64,000 nucleotides of DNA from Petrocella sp. FN5 (GCF_029210395.1 NZ_JARGDP010000006.1:30665-94664); one strand, 5' to 3'; positions 34,793 to 43,576 are shown, counted from the stretch's first letter. Program-made: numbers and translations. The notes: a model not told the origin generated them from the letters alone.

Positions 34793-35038
34793 ATGAGATT
34801 GGATAAATACTTAAAAGTATCAAGAATTATTAAAAGAAGAACAGTTGCCAATGAAGCCTGTGACGCAGGTCGAGTTATGATTAATGATAAAGTTGCCAAA
34901 GCTTCTACTCAAGTCAATGAAGGTGACGTTATCAAAATCACCTTTGGTAACAAGATTGTTAAGGCAAAGATTCTAGATGTTAAAGAGACCAGTAAGAAAG
35001 ATGAAGCCAAAGAAATGTTCGAATACCTGAGTGATTAG
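34793..35038 (+). CDS. rqcP: S4-domain RNA-binding protein RqcP (YabO)
   Basis: 81-residue S4 fold (MRLDKYLKVSRIIKRRTVANEACDAG; RVMINDKVAKASTQVNEGDVI). RqcP binds stalled 50S subunits and works with RqcH in ribosome-associated quality control. In spore-formers yabP and yabQ follow at once; here the next gene is divIC, 24 bases later. Confidence 0.9.
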   Translation: MRLDKYLKVSRIIKRRTVANEACDAGRVMINDKVAKASTQVNEGDVIKITFGNKIVKAKILDVKETSKKDEAKEMFEYLSD

Positions 35039-35062
35039 CCATGTGCCTAGAAGGGTGATTGC

Positions 35063-35359
35063 ATGAAGCGAAAAAAAGAAAGCAAAAAAAAGGCGATGAT
35101 TTTTATCATTTTTGTACTGATGCTTCTTGTTGGTGTTGGAATTGTCCAAATATCAAGAGCTTATACAGACAATAAGGAAAGAGAAGCCGAAGTGGTTGTT
35201 CTGACAGAAATGATCAAAGAGGAAAAACTCAAACAACTGGAGCTGCTTAAGATTAAAGAAGAAATGAAAACCAGAGCCTTTATAGAAAAAACAGCAAGAA
35301 GCAAGTTTGGGTTAATTTATCCTGATGAGACATTAATTGATATAGCAGAAAAAGAATGA
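35063..35359 (+). CDS. divIC: Septum formation initiator, DivIC/FtsB family
   Basis: 98-residue bitopic membrane protein: a lysine-rich N-terminus (MKRKKESKKKAM), one membrane helix (about 11-29), a coiled coil (about 35-72) and a short C-terminal domain with FIEKTARSKFGLIYPDE. The family forms the divisome FtsQ(DivIB)-FtsL-FtsB(DivIC) complex. Its place downstream of rqcP is conserved, but yabP and yabQ are missing between them. The stop codon is inside a strong hairpin. Confidence 0.88.
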   Translation: MKRKKESKKKAMIFIIFVLMLLVGVGIVQISRAYTDNKEREAEVVVLTEMIKEEKLKQLELLKIKEEMKTRAFIEKTARSKFGLIYPDETLIDIAEKE

Positions 35360-35400
35360 TAGATAAAGGTTGTCCTTTGGATGACCTTTTCTATCATTCT
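35353..35400 (+). terminator. Long hairpin across the divIC stop codon
   Basis: AGAATGATAGATAAAGGT (35353-35370) pairs with ACCTTTTCTATCATTCT (35384-35400), about 17 bp. There is no T-tract downstream, so on the plus strand it is more likely an mRNA-stabilising or processing hairpin than a terminator. On the minus strand a T5 follows it. Confidence 0.5.
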
Positions 35401-35404
35401 GTAG

Positions 35405-35441
35405 GTGAAAGTGATGAAATTTAGCTTGACACTTTAGCCAC
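35405..35441 (+). repeat. Dispersed repeat remnant (right end) upstream of tilS
   Basis: GTGAAAGT, a diverged spacer, then TTAGCTTGACACTTTAGCCA matches the right end of the full repeats. TTGACA (35426-35431) is followed 15-16 bases later by AATAAT/ATAATT, a possible promoter for tilS. Confidence 0.55.
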
Positions 35442-35472
35442 CCTTTAATAATTAAAAAAAGTGAGCGATGAC

Positions 35473-36861
35473 ATGGAAAAATTTATAAAATTTATAGAAG
35501 CATATGATTTAATAGGTAAAGCAAGGAAGATTTATGTTGCTTTATCAGGTGGTGCGGACTCCATGGCGTTACTTGATTTGTTTATAACATATCAAAATAC
35601 CTTAAGTTTAGAAGTTGAAGCAATCCATATACATCATGGCTTAAGAAAGGCGTCAGACATGGAAGCTGAACATGTTATGGCTCATTGTGAGCGTTTAGGC
35701 ATACCTTGTCGGACCTTTTATGTAGATGTTATGGCTTTGGCAGCTTGTGGCAAATCCGTTGAAGAAGCAGCCAGAGATTTAAGGTATGAGATTTTTGATA
35801 AGATTATTAAAGAAGAAGGTGGGCAAGTAGCCTTAGCCCACCACCTGGATGACCAGGCAGAAACGGTATTGATGAATCTTTTTAGAGGTAGTGCCCTTAA
35901 AGGACTAGGTGGTATGCAACCTATGAGAGATCAATACATAAGACCATTGCTGGATGTGACCAAAGAAGAAATCATGACATATTGTCGACTAAAATCCATA
36001 CCTTTTGAAGTAGACGAAAGTAACAATGATACCAAGTACACACGTAACAAATTACGTTTACAGATTATGCCGATGTTAATGAAAGAGATACAACCAAAGT
36101 TAGTCGAACATATATGTGCAACAGCTTCATTAGTAAGAGATGATGATCGGTATCTAGAGGGTTTGGCTGAGGCGGCTTATGATAAGGCAGTGATTCATCA
36201 GTCAAAAGAGAGAATAAAATGGCAAAGAACGGTTCTTTGTGAGTTGGATTTGGTGCTCTTAAGACGGGTAATGCGTCAAGGCCTGGCTTACCTTGAGGGT
36301 GGTCTTAGGAATGTGAGTATGCAACATACTGAGGAAATGATTGCCCTAGTAAGATCAGGGAAAACAGGTAAAGCCATTGATTTGCCTATGAACAGACGAC
36401 TTAGGTGTGACTATGATGTCGTAACTCTAGATAAGGATAACCATGAGGAAATATTAAAGAAACAATCTATAGAAGTAGACTGGCGGGCTATGAGACTCCA
36501 TGAAACCTATCTATACGGGGACTTCTGTATGAGACTTTTCCCATTTGAAAAACAAAAGGAATTTTCCAAAAAGTCATGTACGAAATGGTTTGACTATGAT
36601 AAAATAAGAGGTAATTTACGCATACGGACCAGAGAAAATGGCGATTTTATAAGGTTTTCGCCAGCTTTACACAAGAAAAAGATCAAAGATTACTTCATAG
36701 ACCAAAAGGTGAATCGTTCGATTAGAAACCAGGTACCATTACTGGTATCGGGTAATGAAGTCATATGGATTGTAGGTTATAGAATCAACGAAGCCTACAA
36801 AGTGACGGATGCAACGAAGACCATTATTGAAGTGGTATATTCTAAGGAGGAACGATTATGA
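35473..36861 (+). CDS. tilS: tRNA(Ile)-lysidine synthetase
   Basis: Modifies C34 of tRNA-Ile(CAU) with lysine using ATP, which is essential for AUA decoding. 462 residues: PP-loop SGGADS at 25-30 in the N-terminal domain, HHGLR and ALAHHLDDQAETVLMNL segments, and TilS substrate-binding (about 270-330) and C-terminal domains (GDFIRFSPALHKKKIKDYFID near 390-410). I prefer the ATG at 35473 (GTGAG upstream) over a GTG at 35461. The stop overlaps hpt by 4 bases. spoIIE, often upstream, is absent. Confidence 0.93.
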   Translation: MEKFIKFIEAYDLIGKARKIYVALSGGADSMALLDLFITYQNTLSLEVEAIHIHHGLRKASDMEAEHVMAHCERLGIPCRTFYVDVMALAACGKSVEEAARDLRYEIFDKIIKEEGGQVALAHHLDDQAETVLMNLFRGSALKGLGGMQPMRDQYIRPLLDVTKEEIMTYCRLKSIPFEVDESNNDTKYTRNKLRLQIMPMLMKEIQPKLVEHICATASLVRDDDRYLEGLAEAAYDKAVIHQSKERIKWQRTVLCELDLVLLRRVMRQGLAYLEGGLRNVSMQHTEEMIALVRSGKTGKAIDLPMNRRLRCDYDVVTLDKDNHEEILKKQSIEVDWRAMRLHETYLYGDFCMRLFPFEKQKEFSKKSCTKWFDYDKIRGNLRIRTRENGDFIRFSPALHKKKIKDYFIDQKVNRSIRNQVPLLVSGNEVIWIVGYRINEAYKVTDATKTIIEVVYSKEERL

Positions 36862-37385
36862 CAGGTGAGATTCAAGTGCTCATATCACAAGAAGAATTGA
36901 CACAGCGGATTAAAGAACTAGGTGAAAAAATATCGGCTGATTATGCAGGTAAGGAAGTACATTTAATATGCGTTCTAAAGGGTGGCGTAATGTTCATGTC
37001 GGATTTGTCCAAATATATATCGGTGCCCGTGACCATGGATTTCATGGCGGTGTCCAGTTATGGCAATGAAACAAGTTCAAGTGGTATAGTAAAGATTGTT
37101 AAAGACCTTGATGAAAGTATTGAAAATGCAGATGTACTTATTGTAGAGGATATCATTGATTCTGGGCGAACACTTAGTTATTTGCTACAGATTCTTAAAG
37201 ATAGAAAACCGGAAAGCATAAAAATCTGTACCTTGCTTGACAAACCGGATCGTCGAATTGTTGATGTGGAAGTTGATTATGTTGGATTTGAAATTCCGGA
37301 TTATTATGTCCTAGGCTTTGGACTTGATTTTGAGCAAAAATACCGAAACCTACCATATATTGGTAAGTTGGTAGGGATTGAGTAG
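36858..37385 (+). CDS. hpt: Hypoxanthine phosphoribosyltransferase
   Basis: Purine salvage: hypoxanthine or guanine plus PRPP to IMP or GMP. 175 residues, with the PRPP motif VEDIIDSGRT at 96-105 and LKGGVMF near 40-46. Overlaps tilS by ATGA, and ftsH follows 74 bases later, the standard tilS-hpt-ftsH cluster of Firmicutes. Confidence 0.96.
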   Translation: MTGEIQVLISQEELTQRIKELGEKISADYAGKEVHLICVLKGGVMFMSDLSKYISVPVTMDFMAVSSYGNETSSSGIVKIVKDLDESIENADVLIVEDIIDSGRTLSYLLQILKDRKPESIKICTLLDKPDRRIVDVEVDYVGFEIPDYYVLGFGLDFEQKYRNLPYIGKLVGIE

Positions 37386-37459
37386 GAATAAAGAATTCAT
37401 TATTATAATTTGCAGTTCTAAAAAGTGCCTTAGGCATTAGAGTTAAAGGAGGAAAAGTT

Positions 37460-39367
37460 ATGAAGAATTTTAAAAGTTATAGTTTCTATCTATTGCTTAT
37501 TCTAGTTCTTATGTTTGCCCTATTTTTTTCAACGCAAAATACACCAACAAATGAAAATCAATATGGGTATACGGAGTTCCTCGCCGAAATTGATAGGGTT
37601 GAACGTGTTGAAATTAAACCAAACATTGAGATTCCAACGGGTCAGATTACAGTTTGGACCGATGATGTAGAGAGCAAGAGTTTCTTTATGTCAGATGTTA
37701 ATTTGATACACGAAGATGTGAAGATGAATGGCATTCCGGTTTATACACAAGATGTACCAAGAGCTAATTGGTTCGTCAGTTTATTGCCATCCATAATTAT
37801 TATGGTGGCGGTTGTGTTCTTGTTTATGTTCATCATGAATCAAGCCCAAGGTGGCGGCGGTGGAAGTAGAGTCATGTCTTTTGGAAAAAGTAAGGCAAAG
37901 ATGATGTTGGACGAGGATAAGAATGTTACTTTCGATAAGGTCGCAGGTCTTGAGGAAGAAAAGGATGAACTTGAAGAAGTTGTCGAATTCTTAAAGAGTC
38001 CGAAGAAGTTTGTTGAGGTTGGTGCAAGGATACCAAAAGGTGTTTTACTTGTAGGACCTCCGGGAACAGGTAAAACATTACTAGCAAAAGCTGTAGCCGG
38101 TGAAGCGGGCGTTCCTTTCTTTAGCATATCAGGATCTGATTTTGTTGAGATGTTCGTCGGTGTGGGTGCTTCTAGGGTTCGGGATTTATTTGAAAATGCA
38201 AAAAAGAATGCACCATGTATTGTTTTCATAGATGAGATTGATGCAGTTGGGCGAAAAAGAGGTGCCGGACTCGGTGGCGGTCATGATGAACGTGAACAAA
38301 CACTCAATCAGCTCCTTGTTGAAATGGACGGTTTTGGTATTAATGAAGGTGTTATTGTTATAGCAGCGACCAACCGTGTGGATATATTGGACCCAGCCCT
38401 ATTAAGACCCGGTCGGTTTGACCGTAAGGTGTTTGTCGGACGTCCTGATGTGAAAGGTCGAGAAGAGATTCTTAAAGTTCATGCAAAAGGAAAACCATTA
38501 TCTGACGATGTCAGTCTTAAAGAGATTGCTGCAACAACAGCAGGATTTACCGGAGCAGACCTTGAGAACCTTTTAAATGAAGCGGCCATATATGCAGCCA
38601 GATCCGATCAAAAAGTAATTAATCAATCGGACCTTAGACATGCTTTTGTACGTGTGGGTATTGGAACGGAAAAACGTAGCCGTGTTATATCTGAGAAAGA
38701 AAAACGGATAACGGCTTATCATGAAGCCGGCCATGCTATATTGTTTGAAGAACTTGAAGAATTAGACCCTGTACATAGTATTTCCATTATCCCGACGGGA
38801 ATGGCGGGTGGTTATACCATGCCATTGCCAAGCAAAGATCCAATGTACATGACCAAAAAGAAAATGGAACAAGAAATTGTATCCTTACTGGGTGGTCGTG
38901 CTGCAGAGAAGTTGGTGCTGGATGATATAACAACAGGCGCTTCTAATGACATTGAGCGGGCAAGTGCTATAGCTAGGAATATGGTGGTTAAATTTGGTAT
39001 GTCAGACGTTATAGGGCCGATACAGTTTGGGTCAGATAATGAAGAAGTATTCATAGGTCGTGACTGGGGTCACACCCGTAACTATGGTGAGAATATTGCC
39101 GGATTAATCGACAGTGAAATAAAACGAATGGTTGATTCTGGGTATGAAGAGGCAAAATCAATACTTGAAAATCATATTGATATTCTTCACAAGACAGCAG
39201 CCTTGTTGATTGAAAAAGAAAAAATAACAGGTGCCCAGTTTAGAGCACTATTTGAAGCAAAAAAAGAAGGTATTTTGGATGAAGTTGAATTAGATGAAGC
39301 CTCTGTAGAACGCTTACTGTTTGGTATTAAAAGGGAAGAAGAAAGTGACTTAGAGACAGAATCATAA
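37460..39367 (+). CDS. ftsH: ATP-dependent zinc metalloprotease FtsH
   Basis: Membrane-anchored AAA+ protease. 635 residues: membrane helices at about 8-24 and 105-126 flanking an extracellular domain, Walker A GPPGTGKT at 199-206, Walker [12 protein letters not shown] near 254-264, second region of homology with arginine fingers, and the zinc site HEAGH at 421-425. The glycine-rich linker (GGGGGSR) after helix 2 is usual. AAGGAGG precedes the ATG. A terminator follows. Confidence 0.97.
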   Translation: MKNFKSYSFYLLLILVLMFALFFSTQNTPTNENQYGYTEFLAEIDRVERVEIKPNIEIPTGQITVWTDDVESKSFFMSDVNLIHEDVKMNGIPVYTQDVPRANWFVSLLPSIIIMVAVVFLFMFIMNQAQGGGGGSRVMSFGKSKAKMMLDEDKNVTFDKVAGLEEEKDELEEVVEFLKSPKKFVEVGARIPKGVLLVGPPGTGKTLLAKAVAGEAGVPFFSISGSDFVEMFVGVGASRVRDLFENAKKNAPCIVFIDEIDAVGRKRGAGLGGGHDEREQTLNQLLVEMDGFGINEGVIVIAATNRVDILDPALLRPGRFDRKVFVGRPDVKGREEILKVHAKGKPLSDDVSLKEIAATTAGFTGADLENLLNEAAIYAARSDQKVINQSDLRHAFVRVGIGTEKRSRVISEKEKRITAYHEAGHAILFEELEELDPVHSISIIPTGMAGGYTMPLPSKDPMYMTKKKMEQEIVSLLGGRAAEKLVLDDITTGASNDIERASAIARNMVVKFGMSDVIGPIQFGSDNEEVFIGRDWGHTRNYGENIAGLIDSEIKRMVDSGYEEAKSILENHIDILHKTAALLIEKEKITGAQFRALFEAKKEGILDEVELDEASVERLLFGIKREEESDLETES

Positions 39368-39370
39368 TAT

Positions 39371-39410
39371 GAAGAGCTAGAACAAGTTTGTTGTTTTGGC
39401 TCTTCTTTTT
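39371..39410 (+). terminator. ftsH terminator
   Basis: GAAGAGC (39371-39377) and GCTCTTC (39399-39405) with an inner AACAA/TTGTT pairing and a T5 tail. Confidence 0.8.
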
Positions 39411-39517
39411 GTTGGATTTAAAAGACGTATAGGGTGATGTAGTCACTTTTTGTACTACTTTGGGTATGGAACTATAAAAACATAAGTACATAGAACTATA
39501 AATATTTAAAAAAAGTA

Positions 39518-39546
39518 TTGACAATAGAAAAATCTTTTGTTAAAAT
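39518..39546 (+). promoter_or_regulatory. veg promoter P1 (TTGACA-17-TAAAAT)
   Basis: Perfect -35 at 39518-39523 and TAAAAT at 39541-39546, 17-base spacer. It lies upstream of a second, stronger promoter. Confidence 0.65.
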
Positions 39547-39560
39547 AATTGATTACACAA

Positions 39561-39589
39561 TTGACATTTCGCCGCCTATATGTTATAAT
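39561..39589 (+). promoter_or_regulatory. veg promoter P2 (TTGACA-17-TATAAT, extended -10)
   Basis: Both hexamers are perfect (39561-39566, 39584-39589), the spacer is 17, and the -10 is extended (TGTTATAAT). veg of Bacillus also has a very strong sigma-A promoter. Confidence 0.88.
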
Positions 39590-39657
39590 CTAATGAATTA
39601 GGGGATATAGAGAGATAACATCATGAACCCAATACGTTGTAAAGATGAGGTGTATGA

Positions 39658-39906
39658 ATGATCGCGAAAGAGGATTTATTTGCAGTTAGGGAACAGGTTA
39701 AAGCTCATGTAGGCAGCAAGGTTCTAATACGGGCCAATAAAGGACGAAAGAGAATTGTGGTGAAGGAAGGTGTGTTGGAAAACACATACCCTAGTATCTT
39801 TGTAGTCAAGGTTAAGAATTTAGAACAAAATTCATTTAGGAGCGTTTCCTATAGTTATACAGACTTATTAACACATAATGTTGAATTATCCATTTGTGGC
39901 GAATAA
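39658..39906 (+). CDS. veg: Veg family protein
   Basis: 82-residue protein of the Veg family (DUF1021): VREQVKAHVGSKVLIRANKGRKR followed by VLENTYPSIFVVKV and SVSYSYTDLLTHNVEL. In Bacillus, Veg affects biofilm formation. The veg-ispE order is conserved, but yabG and sspF, the sporulation genes that flank veg in Bacillus, are missing. The start follows GATGAGGTG. Confidence 0.92.
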   Translation: MIAKEDLFAVREQVKAHVGSKVLIRANKGRKRIVVKEGVLENTYPSIFVVKVKNLEQNSFRSVSYSYTDLLTHNVELSICGE

Positions 39907-39909
39907 ATA

Positions 39910-39941
39910 AAAACATCAAGTTAACCCTTGATGTTTTTTTT
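39910..39941 (+). terminator. veg terminator
   Basis: AACATCAAG / CTTGATGTT stem with a TTAACC loop and T8 tail. A repeat copy begins directly after it. Confidence 0.9.
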
Positions 39942-39944
39942 GTG

Positions 39945-40049
39945 CTAAGTTTCACTAAGTTCACATACAATATATAGATTACGTTGATACATTCATAACT
40001 ATATATTATATGTGAAAGTTCAACTATATAGTTTTGACACTTTAACCAT
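39945..40049 (+). repeat. Dispersed palindromic repeat, copy with intact right end, upstream of ispE
   Basis: CTAAGTTTCACTAAGTTCAC, ATACAATATATAGATTACGT, TGATACATTCATAACTATAT, ATTATATGTGAAAGTTCAAC and TATATAGTTTTGACACTTTA followed by ACCAT. The left terminal repeat (GGTTAAAGGGTCAAAA) is missing, as if cut by the veg terminator. The right end supplies the -35 of the ispE promoter. Confidence 0.88.
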
Positions 40050-40062
40050 TATTGTATATAAT
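40034..40062 (+). promoter_or_regulatory. ispE promoter formed at the repeat edge (TTGACA-17-TATAAT)
   Basis: The -35 TTGACA (40034-40039) lies inside the terminal repeat; the -10 TATAAT (40057-40062) lies in flanking DNA. Both are perfect with a 17-base spacer. The start point would be near 40069, just before ispE. Confidence 0.8.
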
Positions 40063-40103
40063 ATTAAGTATACAAAATACAAATGGACAATAAGCAGGTG
40101 CGT

Positions 40104-40979
40104 ATGAAAGAAGTGAAGAAAAAAGCGAGAGCCAAAATCAACCTTGCTTTAGATGTGATTGGTAAAAGAGAAAACGGTTATCATGATGTTCGCATGGTTA
40201 TGCAGACCATAGAATTACATGATAAAATAAGGCTTAAAAAAATCAGATCCAATAAAATACTAATGAAGACAAATCTACCATATTTACCAAGAGATAACAG
40301 AAATCTGGTTTACCAAGTGGTTGAATATATGAAAACGTCTTATGGCATTAAAAGTGGGATTTATATTGATCTTTACAAGATTATTCCTGTAGGCGCCGGT
40401 TTGGCCGGTGGTAGTACGGATGCTGCTCAAAGCATTCTTGCTATGAACGAACTATTTGATCTTGGTCTGAACATGGAAAAAATGGAAGAAATAGGCGCTA
40501 AATTCGGCGCCGATATACCTTACTGCATACGAGGTGGCACAATGATTGCAGAAGGCATTGGTGAAGTGCTAACACCAATAAAACCGATTATGAAGCTTTA
40601 TCTGTTAATCGTTAAACCAAAGCAAAGTGTATCAACAGTCTATGTTTATGAGAACCTTGATTTGAGGGCCATAAGTCATCATCCCAGTATAGATGATATG
40701 GTTAAGGCTATTGAAGCTAATCATCTGGAGGAAATAGTGCAAAACTTGGGAAATGTACTTGAGGAGGTTACTTTTAAGGGTTATCCAGAGGTCGAAAAGA
40801 TAAAAGAACTCATTTTAAATACTGGAGCACTTGGGGCCTTGATGAGTGGAAGTGGTTCAGCCGTTTTTGGAATCTATTTAAAACAAGATATGGCCTATCA
40901 AGCGGCCAAAAAGTTAAAGCGTCATGAAGCGGTAAAGCAAGTTTTTGTTACAACAACGTTTAATGTACAAGAAGGCTAA
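40104..40979 (+). CDS. ispE: 4-diphosphocytidyl-2-C-methyl-D-erythritol kinase
   Basis: GHMP-fold kinase of the MEP isoprenoid pathway. 291 residues from the ATG at 40104, which has GCAGGTG close upstream; an ATG at 40083 has no site and would add seven residues. Motifs: KINLALDVIGKRENGYHDV near the N-terminus, the ATP loop VGAGLAGGSTDAAQ near 100, and GALMSGSGSAVFG near 250. Located after veg as usual. A GntR regulator follows 58 bases later. Confidence 0.94.
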   Translation: MKEVKKKARAKINLALDVIGKRENGYHDVRMVMQTIELHDKIRLKKIRSNKILMKTNLPYLPRDNRNLVYQVVEYMKTSYGIKSGIYIDLYKIIPVGAGLAGGSTDAAQSILAMNELFDLGLNMEKMEEIGAKFGADIPYCIRGGTMIAEGIGEVLTPIKPIMKLYLLIVKPKQSVSTVYVYENLDLRAISHHPSIDDMVKAIEANHLEEIVQNLGNVLEEVTFKGYPEVEKIKELILNTGALGALMSGSGSAVFGIYLKQDMAYQAAKKLKRHEAVKQVFVTTTFNVQEG

Positions 40980-41037
40980 TAAAAGGCTATTGTTAGCTAT
41001 ACTGTAAGAATGAAGATTGAAAGTGGGGATATGAATC

Positions 41038-41703
41038 ATGAATACTAGTTTTAAGGTTACAGTCAACGAATATTTACCTCTTAGAGATATTGTTTTTAGC
41101 ACACTTAGGAAAGCAATACTTAAGGGAGAATTAGCGCCTGGTGAACGTTTGATGGAGAAACAACTGGCTGAAAAAATGGGTGTGAGTCGTACACCAATAA
41201 GGGAAGCTATTAGGAAACTTGAGTTGGAAGGTTTGGTCATTATGATACCTAGAAAAGGTGCTGAAGTGGCTAAAATCACAGAGCAAGATATTAAAAACGT
41301 CCTTGAAGTGAGGGCAGCACTTGAGAGTTTGGCGGTCAAGTTGGCATGTCAGAAAATGACTGAAGAGGAGATGAAAACACTCCTAAATATTAATGAGGCA
41401 TTCACTGAAGCGGCACGTGTTATGGATGTGGAAATGGTTATTAAAAAGGACGTTGAATTTCATGATGTAATCTACCATTCAACAAATAATGAAAAGTTGG
41501 TTCAGATGATTAATAATCTGAGAGAACAGATTTATAGATTTAGAGTAGAGTATATTCGCCAAATGAGTGATTTTAAGACTCTGATTGATGAGCACGAAGA
41601 AATTGTCAAATCAATCATGGAAAAAAATGGTATAGAAGCTCAAGAAATTGCTGCTAGACATATTGAAAATCAAGAAAAAGCGGTGATCAGTAGAATTCAA
41701 TAA
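41038..41703 (+). CDS. GntR-family regulator, FadR/FCD type
   Basis: 221 residues: GntR winged helix (about 10-80, with LAEKMGVSRTPIREAIRKLE and RKGAEVA wing) and an all-helical FCD ligand domain (about 95-215, with His in FHDVIYHSTNN and the later DEHEEIVKSI and ARHIENQ positions that usually bind a metal). It sits between ispE and an Hpt protein. Ligands of FCD regulators are often carboxylates; the target is unknown. Confidence 0.9.
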   Translation: MNTSFKVTVNEYLPLRDIVFSTLRKAILKGELAPGERLMEKQLAEKMGVSRTPIREAIRKLELEGLVIMIPRKGAEVAKITEQDIKNVLEVRAALESLAVKLACQKMTEEEMKTLLNINEAFTEAARVMDVEMVIKKDVEFHDVIYHSTNNEKLVQMINNLREQIYRFRVEYIRQMSDFKTLIDEHEEIVKSIMEKNGIEAQEIAARHIENQEKAVISRIQ

Positions 41704-41758
41704 TATATGGAATGAAAACAAGAGATAACTTTTGTGTCAGATACTGAGGGGTGATGCT

Positions 41759-42118
41759 ATGGTTAGTAAAAAAATGAACTTAGATGTTGCATTAACACAT
41801 TTAGGAGGTTCTATGTCTCTATTTGAGACATTAATCAGTGGCTTTTACAATCAGTACAGCCATGTAGATGAAGACATAAAGAAACTTTTAGATGCGGGCA
41901 AGCAAGAAGAAGCACGTCTTTTAGCCCATAGTATTAAAGGACTCAGTGGTAACTTAGGTGCATCGGAACTGGTAGGAAAAGCCAAAGCATTAGAAATATC
42001 TATTGAAGCGGATTTGGATACGAGGACAAGGGATTTAAAAGATTTTTCCATTGCATTAAAAGAAGTCTTAGAGGAAATCTTGAGTTTATTAGAAGTGGTG
42101 GATACCACCTCTAGTTAA
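41759..42118 (+). CDS. Hpt domain phosphotransfer protein
   Basis: 119 residues, a free-standing histidine phosphotransfer domain. The motif AHSIKGLSGNLGA places the phospho-acceptor at His57; helices either side fit a four-helix bundle. The ATG at 41759 follows GAGGGGTG. Such proteins relay phosphate between a hybrid kinase and a response regulator, but none is adjacent. The stop overlaps the next gene's start by one base (TAATG). Confidence 0.85.
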   Translation: MVSKKMNLDVALTHLGGSMSLFETLISGFYNQYSHVDEDIKKLLDAGKQEEARLLAHSIKGLSGNLGASELVGKAKALEISIEADLDTRTRDLKDFSIALKEVLEEILSLLEVVDTTSS

Positions 42119-42861
42119 TGGACATAAAGTTGAGAGGAAGCATAAAAAGTATGAAAGACTATATTGTACTAGACATAGAGACGACAGGTATGCATCCTGA
42201 TTTTGCAAGAATAACAGAGATTGGTGCGGCCAAAGTCATAGATGATCAGATTACAGCCACTTTTAATATGTTGATTAATCCGGAAGTGTCCATACCTGAA
42301 AACATTACCAATCTGACCGGTATCACCAATGAGATGGTTGTTGAGGCACCACGAATCAACCAAGTTATGCCAATGTTTTTATCTTTTTGTGAAGATTTGC
42401 CAATTGTAGGACACAATATTCCCTTTGATTTTTCATTTCTCAAAACAAACGCTATGCGGCTTAACCTGCATTTTGAAAAAAAAGCATTGGATACTTTGGT
42501 ATTGGCAAGACAGTATATGGACCATCAACACAGTTATTGTTTAAGCCATCTTCTAAAGATTTGTTCGATTAATAGAAAAAAAGCCCATAGGGCTTTGGAT
42601 GATGCACTTGCGACCCATGAGCTGTTTCAAATCATTAAGTATAAATATATGGATAAGAGTAGTAGAATTGAACTCAAGCCGAACCCTCTACTATGGAAGC
42701 CGAAAAAACAATCACCGATGACAGAAAAACAAAAAAAATTCTTGTTAAGCTTGATGCGTCAACATAAATTGGTTTTAGATTTTGACTTGGATGCTTTGAC
42801 AAAAAGTGAAGCCAGTCAAAAAATTGATGGTTTAATCGGTCAATATGGTAAAGGGTTTTGA
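42118..42861 (+). CDS. DEDDh-family 3'-5' exonuclease (PolC/DnaQ-like)
   Basis: 247 residues, with Exo I DIETTG (Asp19, Glu21), Exo II GHNIPFDFSFL and Exo III HRALDDALA, the DEDDh set. Fold and motifs resemble the proofreading exonuclease domain of PolC or DnaQ. After about residue 190 there is a separate helical tail with SPMTEKQKKFLLSLMRQH, seen in some stand-alone exonucleases. The start is TAATG-coupled to the Hpt gene; an ATG at 42151 is an alternative. The 3' end overlaps the convergent gene by 22 bases. Confidence 0.87.
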   Translation: MDIKLRGSIKSMKDYIVLDIETTGMHPDFARITEIGAAKVIDDQITATFNMLINPEVSIPENITNLTGITNEMVVEAPRINQVMPMFLSFCEDLPIVGHNIPFDFSFLKTNAMRLNLHFEKKALDTLVLARQYMDHQHSYCLSHLLKICSINRKKAHRALDDALATHELFQIIKYKYMDKSSRIELKPNPLLWKPKKQSPMTEKQKKFLLSLMRQHKLVLDFDLDALTKSEASQKIDGLIGQYGKGF

Positions 42862-43499
42862 TTTATATCTTTTCCAAGTCTGATTTGATCCAATTCTTTT
42901 ATAAGTTGATTTTTAGTCAAAGTGTTAAGATTCATGGCGCGTTCATAAAGATTTGTTAAGGCCTTTTCTTGTTGATGCTGCTTATAGATGGTGGCAAGTA
43001 GTGTATAATTGCCTCTGATATCTGTATCTACAGCAATACCTTCTTCAAGGTAGTGTTTTGCCAAGTCTTCTTGGCCTACTGCAATGAGTCCTTTAGCCAG
43101 TAAGAATAGAGTTTTAATATATTGAACGTAGTTGTTTTCATAAGCTTCAACGGCAGTAATTGTAGCGGTGCCGAATTGAAGTCTCACATCTGCGTTATCT
43201 AGATTTTGAAAATTGACCATTGGTTTTTGGGACAGATCAAAAAGATACATTTGTTGACGATAGAGATCCGGGGCTTGTATGCCATCAAAAAAAGTTTGAT
43301 CTTTCATATATTTTTCTGACAAGGAAGTTTGTATATAGTCATTAGGCTCTAAATCGCGTTTTCTTACTACGAGGGAAGAAGCTTCTTTTTTCCAGAATGC
43401 ATCATGGGCAGCATCTTCGATTTTTGAGTTCTTTCGAAGGTGATGTCTGAAGATGAAAATGCCAATAAGAAACCAAACAAATAGAATGGGAAAAGCCAT
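42840..43499 (-). CDS. Hypothetical membrane-anchored protein with TPR-like C-terminus
   Basis: 219 residues. One N-terminal membrane helix (about 3-18, FPILFVWFLIGIFIF), then a basic segment, a middle region of unknown fold, and TPR-like helices at about 120-205 (LAKGLIAVGQEDLAKHYLEEGIAVD; LLATIYKQHQQEKALTNLYERAM). I do not recognise a named family. It is the only minus-strand gene between mecA and azlD and overlaps the exonuclease gene tail-to-tail by 22 bases. Confidence 0.75.
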   Translation of the reverse strand: MAFPILFVWFLIGIFIFRHHLRKNSKIEDAAHDAFWKKEASSLVVRKRDLEPNDYIQTSLSEKYMKDQTFFDGIQAPDLYRQQMYLFDLSQKPMVNFQNLDNADVRLQFGTATITAVEAYENNYVQYIKTLFLLAKGLIAVGQEDLAKHYLEEGIAVDTDIRGNYTLLATIYKQHQQEKALTNLYERAMNLNTLTKNQLIKELDQIRLGKDINQNPLPY

Positions 43500-43576
43500 A
43501 TCATCGTATCCTTTCTTGTATCTTTCTTGCCGTGAACAATTTGCAAGTACAACGAGGCAAGGCTATTTTGTTTTAC

